From an uncultured Candidatus Planktophila sp. (GTDB lineage Bacteria > Actinomycetota > Actinomycetes > Nanopelagicales > Nanopelagicaceae): a stretch of 13,195 nt of DNA. The stretch covers positions 1 to 13,195 of the forward strand of contig CALJUA010000158.1 of the NCBI GenBank assembly GCA_937975715.1. The letters are read 5' to 3'. Position 1 is the stretch's first letter; the number at the start of each line of letters is the position of its first letter. Positions 1-6,212 of the stretch are shown here, piece after piece. Made by a program: the position numbers and the translations under genes. Below the pieces are notes generated by a model that was not told where the DNA came from, made no database searches, and saw nothing but the letters and a program-made list of their open reading frames with translations.

Positions 1-304
1 CAGCCTTCTTGCGGCGCTTTGGAGCAGCCTTCTTAGCAGCTGGCTTTGCAGCAGCCTTCTTGCGGCGCTTTGGAGCAGCCTTCTTAGCAGCTGGCTTTGC
101 AGCAGCAGCCTTCTTGCGACGCTTTGGAGCAGCCTTCTTTGCAGCAGCTGGCTTTGCAGCAGCCTTCTTGCGGCGCTTTGGAGCAGCCTTCTTTGTAGCA
201 GGAGCTGCAACAGCAGCCTTCTTCTTACGCTTTACAACCTTCTTAGCAGCAGCTGGCTTTGCAGCAGCCTTCTTGCGCTTTGGAGCAGCTTTCTTAGCAG
301 CAGC
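1..304. repeat. In-gene tandem DNA repeats, about 51-57 bp per unit
   Basis: The coding sequence of the H1-like gene consists of imperfect direct repeats. Each contains the core gcggcgctttggagcagcct followed by ttctt(a/t)gcagc and ctggctttgcag. Units start near 1, 49, 100 and 160, and a degenerate copy lies near 255. The units differ by in-frame triplets, for example an extra gca. This is typical of slippage or unequal recombination within a low-complexity protein-coding repeat. It has no spacer structure and is not a CRISPR array. Confidence 0.85.
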
Positions 305-307
305 CAT
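1..307 (-). CDS. Histone H1-like Lys/Ala/Pro-rich nucleoid protein (3' end outside window)
   Basis: The frame is open from an ATG at 305-307 to the window edge (102 codons seen, no stop). The protein is almost only K, A, P and R, built of near-repeats of the unit KKAAPKRRKKAAAKPAA; residues about 20-40 form a divergent unit with VVKRKKK and VAAPATKK. This matches the basic tails of histone H1-like bacterial proteins and of the C-terminal half of actinobacterial HU (HupB). No HU fold precedes the repeats, so the visible part is a free-standing tail rather than a HupB C-terminus. It is inferred to bind and compact DNA through its charge. Start choice: the ATG is preceded by AGGAG at 317-321 (minus strand) with a 9-nt spacer. 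Lysine is nearly always AAG and alanine mostly GCT, giving long DNA repeats that could recombine. The missing C-terminus could carry another domain. Confidence 0.85.
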   Translation of the reverse strand, partial: MAAAKKAAPKRKKAAAKPAAAKKVVKRKKKAAVAAPATKKAAPKRRKKAAAKPAAAKKAAPKRRKKAAAAKPAAKKAAPKRRKKAAAKPAAKKAAPKRRKKA

Positions 308-330
308 AGTTTTTATCTCCTAAATGGAAG

Positions 331-353
331 GGTTCGGATCCGTCACCCAAACC
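331..353 (-). promoter_or_regulatory. Hairpin in the leader of the H1-like gene
   Basis: On the minus strand GGTTTGG (353-347) can pair with CCGAACC (337-331): 7 bp including one G-U, with a 9-nt loop. It lies just upstream of the AGGAG ribosome site at 317-321. The transcript start is not clear. A TAATAT box at 382-377 is possible but overlaps the T-run of the preceding terminator. The hairpin is visible; a regulatory role is only a guess. Confidence 0.3.
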
Positions 354-381
354 TGTTTCGTGGATAAGTGTGACTGATATT

Positions 382-408
382 AAAAAAAATTGCCACTACA
401 TAGTGCAA
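382..408 (-). terminator. Intrinsic terminator of the MFS gene
   Basis: Reading the minus strand, TTGCACTATGTAGTGGCAA (408-390) folds as TTGC/GCAA plus ACT/AGT with one bulged G and an ATGT loop. It is followed directly by eight Ts (389-382). This is a standard Rho-independent form, placed between the end of the MFS gene (492) and the H1-like gene, and it separates the two transcripts. The rest of 308-491 is AT-rich and shows no gene. Confidence 0.7.
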
Positions 409-491
409 AAAAACACAGTGCGTGTCGTTAATTATTTTTTTCTTTTATTCGTGCATTTAATAAAAAATGCGATGTTATTTTTCGAAATCGA

Positions 492-1760
492 TCACTGATT
501 TTCGCGATTTTTCCGATTTTCGCGTTCTGCAACCGCATATTTATTGGTTTCTGCGTCATATGTGCGGAATTCGGGCATCAAAATCGCCAAAATGACCACC
601 ACAATCACGCAAATTACCCCGCCGGAAGTTACTGAGAAGGAAAGTGAAGTAGCTGCAGCGATGGAAGCGGCTCGCAATTGCCCAGCAAGTGGTCCGATGG
701 AATATGAAAGTAATTCAATACCGGCTAATCGACCACGCAGATTGTCAGGGATGGTCTGATTCCAGATGACACTTCGGAAGAGGGCGCTGACTTGATCTGA
801 TGCACCGGCCAATGCCAGGCAGATGAGGACAATGACCAGCGAATGAGTCAGTCCGGCCAGAGCGATAGCTGCGCCCCAGCCGATGGCGGCAAAGATAATC
901 GCCTTGCCATGGAATCGATATGTCTTTGTCCATCCACTTGTCAGAGTGACTACAACTGCGCCGATGATTCCCGCTGCATAGAACATTCCCAGCGCCCATG
1001 GTGCATGCAATAAGTCTGCCCAAAATGGAAATAGAGCATTGGGCATGGCAAAGAACATCGCAGCGAGATCGATGATGTAGGTAGCTAATAAATCTTGGCG
1101 ACTGAAGGCATATCGAACACCCTCTAAAAGCGCTGCCAGAGATGGCTTTTCGGCCTCATTTGTTGGTGGAACTTTCTTGAGGCGCAATAAGAAAGTTAAT
1201 GAAATTAAATAGGTTGCAATATCGAAGATGTAGCCAGTTGAAATGGAAAATGTAGAGAAAATAACTCCACCGAGAGTTGGACCAACGATAAAACCAAATT
1301 GCCAGCGAAGCGTTAAGAGGTTGGATGCACTAGGCAGGTCTTCATGGCTGACCAGCCGAGGCAAGATGGCTCCCATGGAAGGTCGTTGCAATCCATCGAC
1401 CACGGCAAAGAGGGCGGCGCAGATGTAGATGACGATTGTCTTGGGATCGGGCAGATAAGAGTTGACCAAGAGGATGGTCACGATGGCCATCGCGCCGATC
1501 TCAGTTGCCCAGATCATCTTCTTGCGATCGACGGCATCGGCTAGGACTCCGCCGTAGAGGCCGAAGATGATGAGAGGGACGATTTCGATGATGCCGAGGA
1601 TTCCGACGGCCACATAGGAGTGGGTAATTTCCTTCAGCTGGAAAGGCATTGCCACATACGTGATCATCGAACCGAGGTAAGAGACCAAGCCTGCCGACCA
1701 GAGGCGGCGGAAATCCGGATATTTCTTAAGTGGAGAGAGATCTATCGCAAATTTCGACAT
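492..1760 (-). CDS. Major facilitator superfamily exporter (EntS/MFS_3-like)
   Basis: This 422-residue protein has about 12 hydrophobic segments. The MFS motif A equivalent, GGVLADAVDRKK, follows TM2 at residues about 70-81, and an RGRLAG stretch at about 342-347 sits in the loop after TM10. Length and layout fit the MFS_3 group, which includes the enterobactin exporter EntS and many drug or siderophore efflux proteins. The C-terminal tail after the last helix is charged (RENRKNREN). The substrate cannot be read from the sequence; efflux of a small organic molecule driven by the proton gradient is the family expectation. The ATG at 1758-1760 is preceded by TAGTAT exactly 6 nt upstream, so the transcript is probably leaderless and independent of panB, which lies 26 nt upstream on the same strand. 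Confidence 0.9.
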   Translation of the reverse strand: MSKFAIDLSPLKKYPDFRRLWSAGLVSYLGSMITYVAMPFQLKEITHSYVAVGILGIIEIVPLIIFGLYGGVLADAVDRKKMIWATEIGAMAIVTILLVNSYLPDPKTIVIYICAALFAVVDGLQRPSMGAILPRLVSHEDLPSASNLLTLRWQFGFIVGPTLGGVIFSTFSISTGYIFDIATYLISLTFLLRLKKVPPTNEAEKPSLAALLEGVRYAFSRQDLLATYIIDLAAMFFAMPNALFPFWADLLHAPWALGMFYAAGIIGAVVVTLTSGWTKTYRFHGKAIIFAAIGWGAAIALAGLTHSLVIVLICLALAGASDQVSALFRSVIWNQTIPDNLRGRLAGIELLSYSIGPLAGQLRAASIAAATSLSFSVTSGGVICVIVVVILAILMPEFRTYDAETNKYAVAERENRKNRENQ

Positions 1761-1766
1761 CTGCAG

Positions 1767-1772
1767 ATACTA
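1767..1772 (-). promoter_or_regulatory. -10 box of a leaderless promoter for the MFS gene
   Basis: TAGTAT on the minus strand is followed by 6 nt (CTGCAG) and then the ATG. With normal -10 to +1 spacing, transcription would start at the A of the start codon. No convincing -35 is seen, and there is no Shine-Dalgarno sequence. Confidence 0.55.
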
Positions 1773-1786
1773 ATCTTCAGCCGTTA

Positions 1787-2605
1787 TCAGTGGAAAGTCT
1801 GCGCCTCGGAAGGAAATTGGCCTGATCGAACCTCATCGGCGAACTCTTTCGTTGCATCGAAGAGCTCTTGGCGTAGGTTGCGATACGCCTTCGCTAGCTT
1901 CGGTGGCTTAGCTGTAAATCCAGCCATATCTGTCCAGACCAATACCTGGGCATCGGTCACCTTTCCGGCACCGATTCCGATAGTCGGAATCGACAGGGAT
2001 TCAGTAATTTCCGCAGCCAGCTCTTCTGGAACCAACTCCAGAACGATTGCGAAAGCTCCAGCCTTCTCCAAATCGAGAGCTGCAGCTTTCATCACATCAC
2101 CATCGGTGCGACCTTGTACTTTGTAGCCACCCAATTGATGAAGTGATTGTGGAGTAAGGCCTAGATGGCCCATCACCGGAATTCCAGATGACGTTAATTT
2201 CTTTACAGTTTCAAGATGAGCGCCTTCAAGTTTGACCGCCATGGCACCGGCCTCTTTAAAGAAGCGCACGGAAGTTTCTAGCGCTTGTTCTGGAGATGAT
2301 TCATAAGAACCAAAAGGAAGATCTGCTACAACCATCGCGCGAGATGAACCGCGAACAACGGCGCGAGTCAGGGGAATCAATTCATCGACAGTGACCGGGA
2401 TGGTGTTCTCTTCACCTAAGAAGTTATTGCCAGCGCTATCGCCGACCAAGAGAACAGGGATGCCAGCTTCATCAAAGATGGATGCGGTCATCTGCTCATA
2501 TGAGGTGAGCATCGCCCACTTTTCGCCGCGCTCCTTCGCCGCCTTCAGATCGAGAATTGTGATGCGTCTGTGCGCAGCTCCGCCATACAGGGTGGTCTGA
2601 CTCAT
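1787..2605 (-). CDS. panB: 3-methyl-2-oxobutanoate hydroxymethyltransferase (ketopantoate synthase)
   Basis: This cytosolic enzyme transfers a hydroxymethyl group from 5,10-methylene-THF to alpha-ketoisovalerate to give ketopantoate, the first committed step of pantothenate/CoA synthesis. The 272-residue length is usual for PanB. Family landmarks are VGDSAGNNFLG with the metal ligand D56, VVADLPFGSY with D95, VKLEGA with K125 and E127, GHLGLTPQS, a VLELVPEELA segment with the likely catalytic E190, and IPTIGIGAG. The ATG at 2603-2605 has a strong AAGGAG site (2614-2619, minus strand) 8 nt upstream, so translation is leadered, unlike several neighbours. It is divergent from nadE across 76 bp. 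No panC or panD is nearby. The substrate ketoisovalerate also feeds leucine synthesis, and leuA is in this window, but the genes are not in one operon. Confidence 0.97.
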   Translation of the reverse strand: MSQTTLYGGAAHRRITILDLKAAKERGEKWAMLTSYEQMTASIFDEAGIPVLLVGDSAGNNFLGEENTIPVTVDELIPLTRAVVRGSSRAMVVADLPFGSYESSPEQALETSVRFFKEAGAMAVKLEGAHLETVKKLTSSGIPVMGHLGLTPQSLHQLGGYKVQGRTDGDVMKAAALDLEKAGAFAIVLELVPEELAAEITESLSIPTIGIGAGKVTDAQVLVWTDMAGFTAKPPKLAKAYRNLRQELFDATKEFADEVRSGQFPSEAQTFH

Positions 2606-2613
2606 GAAGATTT

Positions 2614-2619
2614 CTCCTT
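2614..2619 (-). promoter_or_regulatory. Ribosome binding site fixing the panB start
   Basis: AAGGAG on the minus strand lies 8 nt before the panB ATG. It supports this start and shows that a 5' leader must exist within the 76-bp divergent region. Confidence 0.7.
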
Positions 2620-2669
2620 ACCTCGAAGCCTCATAGGGTCCCCGGGTTCATTAAGAAACGATACTCCTC

Positions 2670-2675
2670 TACTCT
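2670..2675 (+). promoter_or_regulatory. -10 box of a leaderless promoter for nadE
   Basis: TACTCT is followed by 6 nt (TGAACT) and the nadE ATG at 2682. A weak TTCATT lies 17 nt upstream (2647-2652). No Shine-Dalgarno sequence is present before this ATG, which fits leaderless translation. Confidence 0.55.
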
Positions 2676-2681
2676 TGAACT

Positions 2682-4349
2682 ATGAAGTTGAGAGTAGCTC
2701 TCGCCCAGATCAATCCAACAGTGGGCGACCTCGAAGGCAATGCTGCACTCATCCTTGCGCATGCAGAGACCGCGGCGAATAGTGGCGCTCATGTAGTTCT
2801 CTTTCCGGAGATGGCGCTGACCGGCTATCCAGTTGAAGATTTAGCTCTGCGCCCTTCCTTTCAAATCGCTAGTTCGAAATCAATTCAGGTTCTAGCCGCG
2901 GCGCTGCCATCGAAAGTTGTTTCAATCGTCGGATATCTCGACCACATTGATGGCGCGCCCCAGAATCGAGTTGCGATCATCGAGGGCGGAAAGATTGTTG
3001 CCACCTATACGAAGTGCCACTTGCCGAATTACGGCGTTTTTGACGAGTACCGCAACTTTGTTCCGGGCGATGAGACTCTCGTTGTGCGCATCCATGGCGT
3101 CGATGTCGGAATTCTGATCTGCGAAGACCTTTGGATTGATGGCGGTATTACCTCGCAATTAGCAGCTCGCAAACCTGGCCTCATTCTTGTTCCTAACGGA
3201 TCTCCATTCGAACGTAATAAAGATGACGTTCGCGCAGCACTTGTAAAGAAGCGCGCCATCCAAGCTGGCGCACCATTGGTCTACGTCAATATGACAGGCG
3301 GCCAGGATGACTTGGTCTTTGATGGCGACAGCATCGCGGTAGATGCGCAAGGCAACGTCATTGCACGTGCTCCACAATTTGAAGACGGCATGATGTTGCT
3401 CGATCTCGATGCAGAAGTATTCACAAGCACTCCTGATGTCATCATCAGCGAGACAGAGGCAAAGCTCGATCGCGTTCTCACTCCAGGAATTGCGCAACGC
3501 CTCGGTGATGAAGAAGAGATTTGGGATGCCATCGTTGTCGGTCTTCGTGATTACGTGATTAAGAATGGTTTTAGCCAAGTACTCATCGGGCTCTCCGGCG
3601 GAATCGATTCTGCACTTGTGGCAGCTCTTGCCTGCGATGCCTTGGGACCTGCCTTGGTTCATGGGGTTGCCATGCCAAGTAAATATTCTTCTAACCATTC
3701 GATTGAGGATGCAGAAGAGCTGGCCCATAACACTGGCCTGGGACTTCGCACCGTGCGCATCGAAACCATGGTCGATGCCTATATGAATGAATTAAATCTT
3801 TCTGGTCTTGCGGAAGAGAACTTGCAGGCACGTGTTCGCGGAACAACTTTGATGGCAATCTCTAATCAGGAGAACATGTTGGTTCTGGCAACAGGTAACA
3901 AGTCAGAGCTCGCCTGCGGATATTCAACTTTGTATGGCGATGCGGTCGGCGGATATGCACCTATCAAAGACATCTACAAGGTCGATGTCTGGGCACTTGC
4001 TCGCTGGCGCAATGCAGCTGCAATTCAAGCGGGTGAGACTCCACCGATTCCGGTGCGCTCGATTGAGAAAGAGCCTTCTGCAGAATTACGCCCAGATCAA
4101 AAAGATTCTGACTCACTGCCAGAGTATGAAATCCTCGATGAGGTTTTGCGCAACTACGTTGACGAAGACCATGGCCATAATGAGCTCATTGCGATGGGAT
4201 TCGACCCTGCGCTGGTGAAGCGAGTCATCGCCATGGTGGATAAGGCCGAATACAAGCGCCGCCAATATCCTCCTGGACCAAAGCTTTCTAAGCGTGCATT
4301 CGGCAAAGATCGCCGCCTACCTATGACCTCCCATTGGAGAGAGCTCTAA
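2682..4349 (+). CDS. nadE: Glutamine-dependent NAD+ synthetase
   Basis: It amidates nicotinic acid adenine dinucleotide to NAD+ using ATP and ammonia released from glutamine, the last step of NAD synthesis. Two domains are seen. Residues about 1-250 are a nitrilase-fold glutaminase with the triad E43 (in LFPEMALTGYP), K111 (TKCHLPNYG) and C147 (ILICEDLW). Residues about 270-555 are the synthetase, with the ATP-binding loop LSGGIDSAL at 304-312 and the downstream LATGNKSELACGYSTLYGD segment. At 555 residues it is the shorter bacterial form; from memory the mycobacterial enzyme is about 680. Glutamine use links it functionally to glnA, 137 nt downstream on the same strand, although the large inverted repeat between them suggests separate transcripts. 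The start is the ATG of TATGAAG, with a -10 box 6 nt upstream. Confidence 0.97.
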   Translation: MKLRVALAQINPTVGDLEGNAALILAHAETAANSGAHVVLFPEMALTGYPVEDLALRPSFQIASSKSIQVLAAALPSKVVSIVGYLDHIDGAPQNRVAIIEGGKIVATYTKCHLPNYGVFDEYRNFVPGDETLVVRIHGVDVGILICEDLWIDGGITSQLAARKPGLILVPNGSPFERNKDDVRAALVKKRAIQAGAPLVYVNMTGGQDDLVFDGDSIAVDAQGNVIARAPQFEDGMMLLDLDAEVFTSTPDVIISETEAKLDRVLTPGIAQRLGDEEEIWDAIVVGLRDYVIKNGFSQVLIGLSGGIDSALVAALACDALGPALVHGVAMPSKYSSNHSIEDAEELAHNTGLGLRTVRIETMVDAYMNELNLSGLAEENLQARVRGTTLMAISNQENMLVLATGNKSELACGYSTLYGDAVGGYAPIKDIYKVDVWALARWRNAAAIQAGETPPIPVRSIEKEPSAELRPDQKDSDSLPEYEILDEVLRNYVDEDHGHNELIAMGFDPALVKRVIAMVDKAEYKRRQYPPGPKLSKRAFGKDRRLPMTSHWREL

Positions 4350-4450
4350 CAAAAAGTCAGGTTTCCTACGGCAACGTGCGGTCGATGTGCCGTAGTGCGG
4401 CCGAATTACCGATTCTTAACATTGCCTTTCAGGAAAGCCTGACTTTTTGT
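4349..4450 (+). repeat. Long inverted repeat with nested hairpins between nadE and glnA
   Basis: The arm ACAAAAAGTCAGGTTTCCT (4349-4367) pairs with 4431-4450 as 19 bp with a single bulged G (4437). The 63-nt interior holds a second perfect inverted repeat, CTACGGCA (4366-4373) with TGCCGTAG (4388-4395), and alternative pairings: GGCAA 4370-4374 with TTGCC 4422-4426, and GCCG 4389-4392 with CGGC 4398-4401. The right arm ends in CCTGACTTTTTGT and the left arm mirrors it. This fits a large bidirectional terminator for nadE, a structured RNA in front of glnA, or a MITE-like insertion. The left arm overlaps the nadE stop codon. The right arm overlaps the candidate glnA -35 box. The pairing is certain; the function is unknown. 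Confidence 0.7.
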
Positions 4451-4466
4451 AACACGGGCGTAATCT
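4439..4466 (+). promoter_or_regulatory. Candidate glnA promoter
   Basis: CTGACT (4439-4444), 16 nt, then TAATCT (4461-4466) resembles a sigma-70-type promoter. Transcription would start near 4473 and leave a leader of about 14 nt containing a weak GAGAG ribosome site (4473-4477) 9 nt before the ATG. The -35 lies inside the right arm of the inverted repeat, so the two may interfere with each other. Confidence 0.45.
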
Positions 4467-4486
4467 CCAACTGAGAGCATCTTCTT

Positions 4487-5794
4487 ATGAGTTCCGACAA
4501 TATGAGCAAGCAGCAGGAGTTCGTTCTTCGCACCATTGAAGAGCGCGACATTCGTTTTATTCGACTTTGGTTTACAGACGTTCTCGGAACTTTGAAGTCT
4601 GTTGCGATTGCACCGGCAGAGCTCGAAGCTGCATTTGAAGAAGGCATTGGCTTCGACGGATCTGCAATCGAAGGATTCGCTCGTCACTCAGAGTCCGATA
4701 TGTTGGCAAAGCCAGACCCTGCAACATTTTCAATTCTGCCGTGGCGTACAGAGGCGCCAGGTGCTGCTCGTATGTTCTGCGATATCACTCTGCCTAATGG
4801 TGAACCTTCACCTGCGGATCCTCGCAATGTTTTGCGTCGTACCTTGGCAAAGGCAGCTGAGATGGGTTACACCTGTTACACCCATCCAGAAATTGAATTC
4901 TTTCTCTTTAAATCTCAACCCGAAAAGGGCGAGCTGCCTGTGCCTGTTGACCAAGGTGGCTACTTTGATCACACGCCAGCTGTTGTTGGCCATGACTTCC
5001 GCCGACAAGCAATTACATTGTTGGAATCTATGGGCGTATCCGTTGAATTCAGCCACCATGAAGGCGCACCAGGACAGCAAGAGATTGATCTTCGTTATGC
5101 AGATGCGTTAAGCACTGCAGATAACATCATGACTTTCCGCCACGTCATTAAGGAAGTTGCTCTAGAACAAGGCTTCTACGCATCCTTTATGCCAAAGCCG
5201 TTTACCGATTACCCAGGTTCTGGAATGCACACTCACGTCTCGCTCTTTAAGGGAGAAGAGAATGCTTTCTACGATTCCAGCGCAGAGCTCAATCTCTCGG
5301 AGGTCGGTCGACAGTTCGTTGCAGGTATTTTGAAGCACGCATCAGAAATCACTGCAGTTACTAATCAGTGGGTCAACTCTTATAAGCGCCTTCAAGGCGG
5401 GGGAGAAGCTCCGGCAATTATTAACTGGGGCCACAATGATCGCGGAGCTCTTGTTCGTATTCCTATGTATAAGCCGAATAAAGAGAACTCAACACGTATT
5501 GAGTTCCGATCACCTGATTCTGCATGTAACCCATACCTTGCTTATGCGGTAATGATTGCCGCTGGCCTCAAGGGCATAGAAGGCAAGTACGCACTCGAGG
5601 CATCGAACGATGTCGACAAGTTGCCTGCGAACCTCAACGAGGCAATTTCCATTATGGAGAAAAGCGACTTGGTTCGCGAAACTCTCGGGGAGCACGTCTT
5701 TGAATATGTATTGCGCAATAAGCGTGCCGAGTGGTTGGACTACCGCCGTCAGGTAAGCCAGTACGAGCTCGATCGTTATTTACCAGTCCTTTAA
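4487..5794 (+). CDS. glnA: Type I glutamine synthetase family protein (actinobacterial GlnA2-like)
   Basis: Expected reaction: glutamate + ammonia + ATP to glutamine, in a cytosolic dodecamer. The 435-residue protein carries the family landmarks FDGSAIEGF (56-64), PEIEFFLF with metal ligands E135 and E137, GAPGQQEIDL with E199, GMHTHVSLF with H248, NSYKRL, the GGEAP latch with E307, and RIEFRSPD with E339 and R341. The adenylylation segment NLYDLPP is absent (the region reads ASNDVDKLP), so control by GlnE is unlikely. Together with its C-terminus (ETLGEHVFEYVLRNKRAEW) this points to the GlnA2-like branch. Some members of that branch, in Streptomyces, act as gamma-glutamylpolyamine synthetases, so the substrate is not certain. 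Start: ATG 4487; an in-frame ATG at 4502 is an alternative. It is followed after 25 nt by the PH-like gene and then heliorhodopsin. Confidence 0.93.
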   Translation: MSSDNMSKQQEFVLRTIEERDIRFIRLWFTDVLGTLKSVAIAPAELEAAFEEGIGFDGSAIEGFARHSESDMLAKPDPATFSILPWRTEAPGAARMFCDITLPNGEPSPADPRNVLRRTLAKAAEMGYTCYTHPEIEFFLFKSQPEKGELPVPVDQGGYFDHTPAVVGHDFRRQAITLLESMGVSVEFSHHEGAPGQQEIDLRYADALSTADNIMTFRHVIKEVALEQGFYASFMPKPFTDYPGSGMHTHVSLFKGEENAFYDSSAELNLSEVGRQFVAGILKHASEITAVTNQWVNSYKRLQGGGEAPAIINWGHNDRGALVRIPMYKPNKENSTRIEFRSPDSACNPYLAYAVMIAAGLKGIEGKYALEASNDVDKLPANLNEAISIMEKSDLVRETLGEHVFEYVLRNKRAEWLDYRRQVSQYELDRYLPVL

Positions 5795-5807
5795 TTTTCG
5801 TAACCAG

Positions 5808-5813
5808 TAGAGT
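5808..5813 (+). promoter_or_regulatory. -10 box for a possible internal leaderless promoter of the PH-like gene
   Basis: TAGAGT is followed by 6 nt (TTCTTC) and the GTG start at 5820, with no Shine-Dalgarno sequence. If active, it would let the PH-like and heliorhodopsin genes be transcribed apart from glnA. No good -35 is seen; read-through from glnA is equally possible because no terminator separates them. Confidence 0.4.
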
Positions 5814-5819
5814 TTCTTC

Positions 5820-6179
5820 GTGGCACATTTAGTAGTCAAAGAAGGTCGAGTTCGCCTGAAGCTCTCCAGATGGGAAGTTTTGGGAGGGCTTCGGACCTCA
5901 CCAGAAATTGCCTTGAGTGAAATCGAATCCGTGGAGATTGTTGATAATCTTTGGACCAGTAAAGTGCTTAAAGGCGTGCGCATCGGAACCGGAATCCCAT
6001 TTCTGGTCTTGCTGGGAACCATGAAGTACATCAAAGGTAAAGATTTCTGTGCGGTATATAAGCGCCGCCCAAATGCCGTGATTACTTTGAAGAGCGGACC
6101 TTTCAAGCGTTGGATTTTTGAAATCAAGGATATGAGTGAAATTGAAACCTTAAAGGAAGCGCTTCAGCAGGAAAATTAA
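5820..6179 (+). CDS. Small bacterial PH-like domain protein
   Basis: This 119-residue protein starts at GTG. It alternates beta-like segments (LVVKEGRVRLKLS, EIALSEIESVEIV, FCAVYKRRPNAVITLK) with a final helix (DMSEIETLKEALQQ). A short hydrophobic stretch with glycines (GTGIPFLVLLGT, about residues 58-69) is too brief for a confident membrane helix. This pattern resembles small actinobacterial proteins with a PH-like fold; the assignment is by pattern recall and needs a profile search. Such domains usually mediate membrane or protein contacts and lack catalysis, and no catalytic motif is seen. It sits 25 nt after glnA and 25 nt before heliorhodopsin, which makes it a candidate partner of both. 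The GTG at 5820 is favoured because it follows glnA closely and has a TAGAGT box at leaderless distance. Confidence 0.75.
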   Translation: MAHLVVKEGRVRLKLSRWEVLGGLRTSPEIALSEIESVEIVDNLWTSKVLKGVRIGTGIPFLVLLGTMKYIKGKDFCAVYKRRPNAVITLKSGPFKRWIFEIKDMSEIETLKEALQQEN

Positions 6180-6188
6180 GGAAAGCCG

Positions 6189-6212
6189 ATGTACCGTTTT
6201 AGGTATGAGTAA
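6189..6212 (+). other. Possible 7-codon upstream ORF overlapping the heliorhodopsin start
   Basis: ATG at 6189 opens MYRFRYE and stops at TAA 6210-6212, which overlaps the heliorhodopsin ATG (6205) in another frame. AAGGAAA at 6178-6184 is well placed as a ribosome site for this ATG, while the heliorhodopsin ATG itself has none. It could couple translation to the gene downstream. Such short ORFs also arise by chance. Confidence 0.2.
6192..6197 (+). promoter_or_regulatory. Weak candidate -10 box before heliorhodopsin
   Basis: TACCGT lies 7 nt before the heliorhodopsin ATG, close to the leaderless layout of other genes here. It lies inside the possible upstream ORF, so only one of the two readings is likely to matter. 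Confidence 0.25.

Noticed and set aside
1..304. Regular repeats as a CRISPR array
   Set aside because: Units are contiguous, in-frame and coding, with no unique spacers.
9..323. Plus-strand ORF of 104 codons rich in Ala and Phe
   Set aside because: It is the complement of the Lys/Ala repeats of the H1-like gene; the repeats keep the opposite strand free of stops. The minus strand has a good ribosome site and a known composition type.
452..470. GCATTT/AAATGC hairpin as terminator after the MFS gene
   Set aside because: It is AT-rich with no T-run directly after it on the minus strand; the hairpin plus eight Ts at 382-408 is a far better candidate.
1620..2126. Plus-strand ORF of 168 codons across the MFS/panB junction
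   Set aside because: It is antisense to two well-supported genes, and its product shows no family pattern.
3159..3728. Minus-strand ORF of 189 codons inside nadE
   Set aside because: nadE is unambiguous over this whole span, with catalytic motifs; the antisense ORF has no recognisable protein features.
4347..4452. MITE or IS remnant between nadE and glnA
   Set aside because: The ends are inverted and a TAA direct repeat flanks them, but a 3-bp repeat is weak evidence, no second copy is in the window, and the left repeat is the nadE stop codon. It is kept only as an alternative.
4350..4486. Known glutamine riboswitch (glnA RNA) before glnA
   Set aside because: I could not find its conserved core; only generic stems are seen, so it is described as an unassigned structure.
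4602..5111. Second-frame ORF of 169 codons inside glnA
   Set aside because: It overlaps conserved glutamine synthetase motifs in the true frame; low-quality composition typical of a shadow frame.
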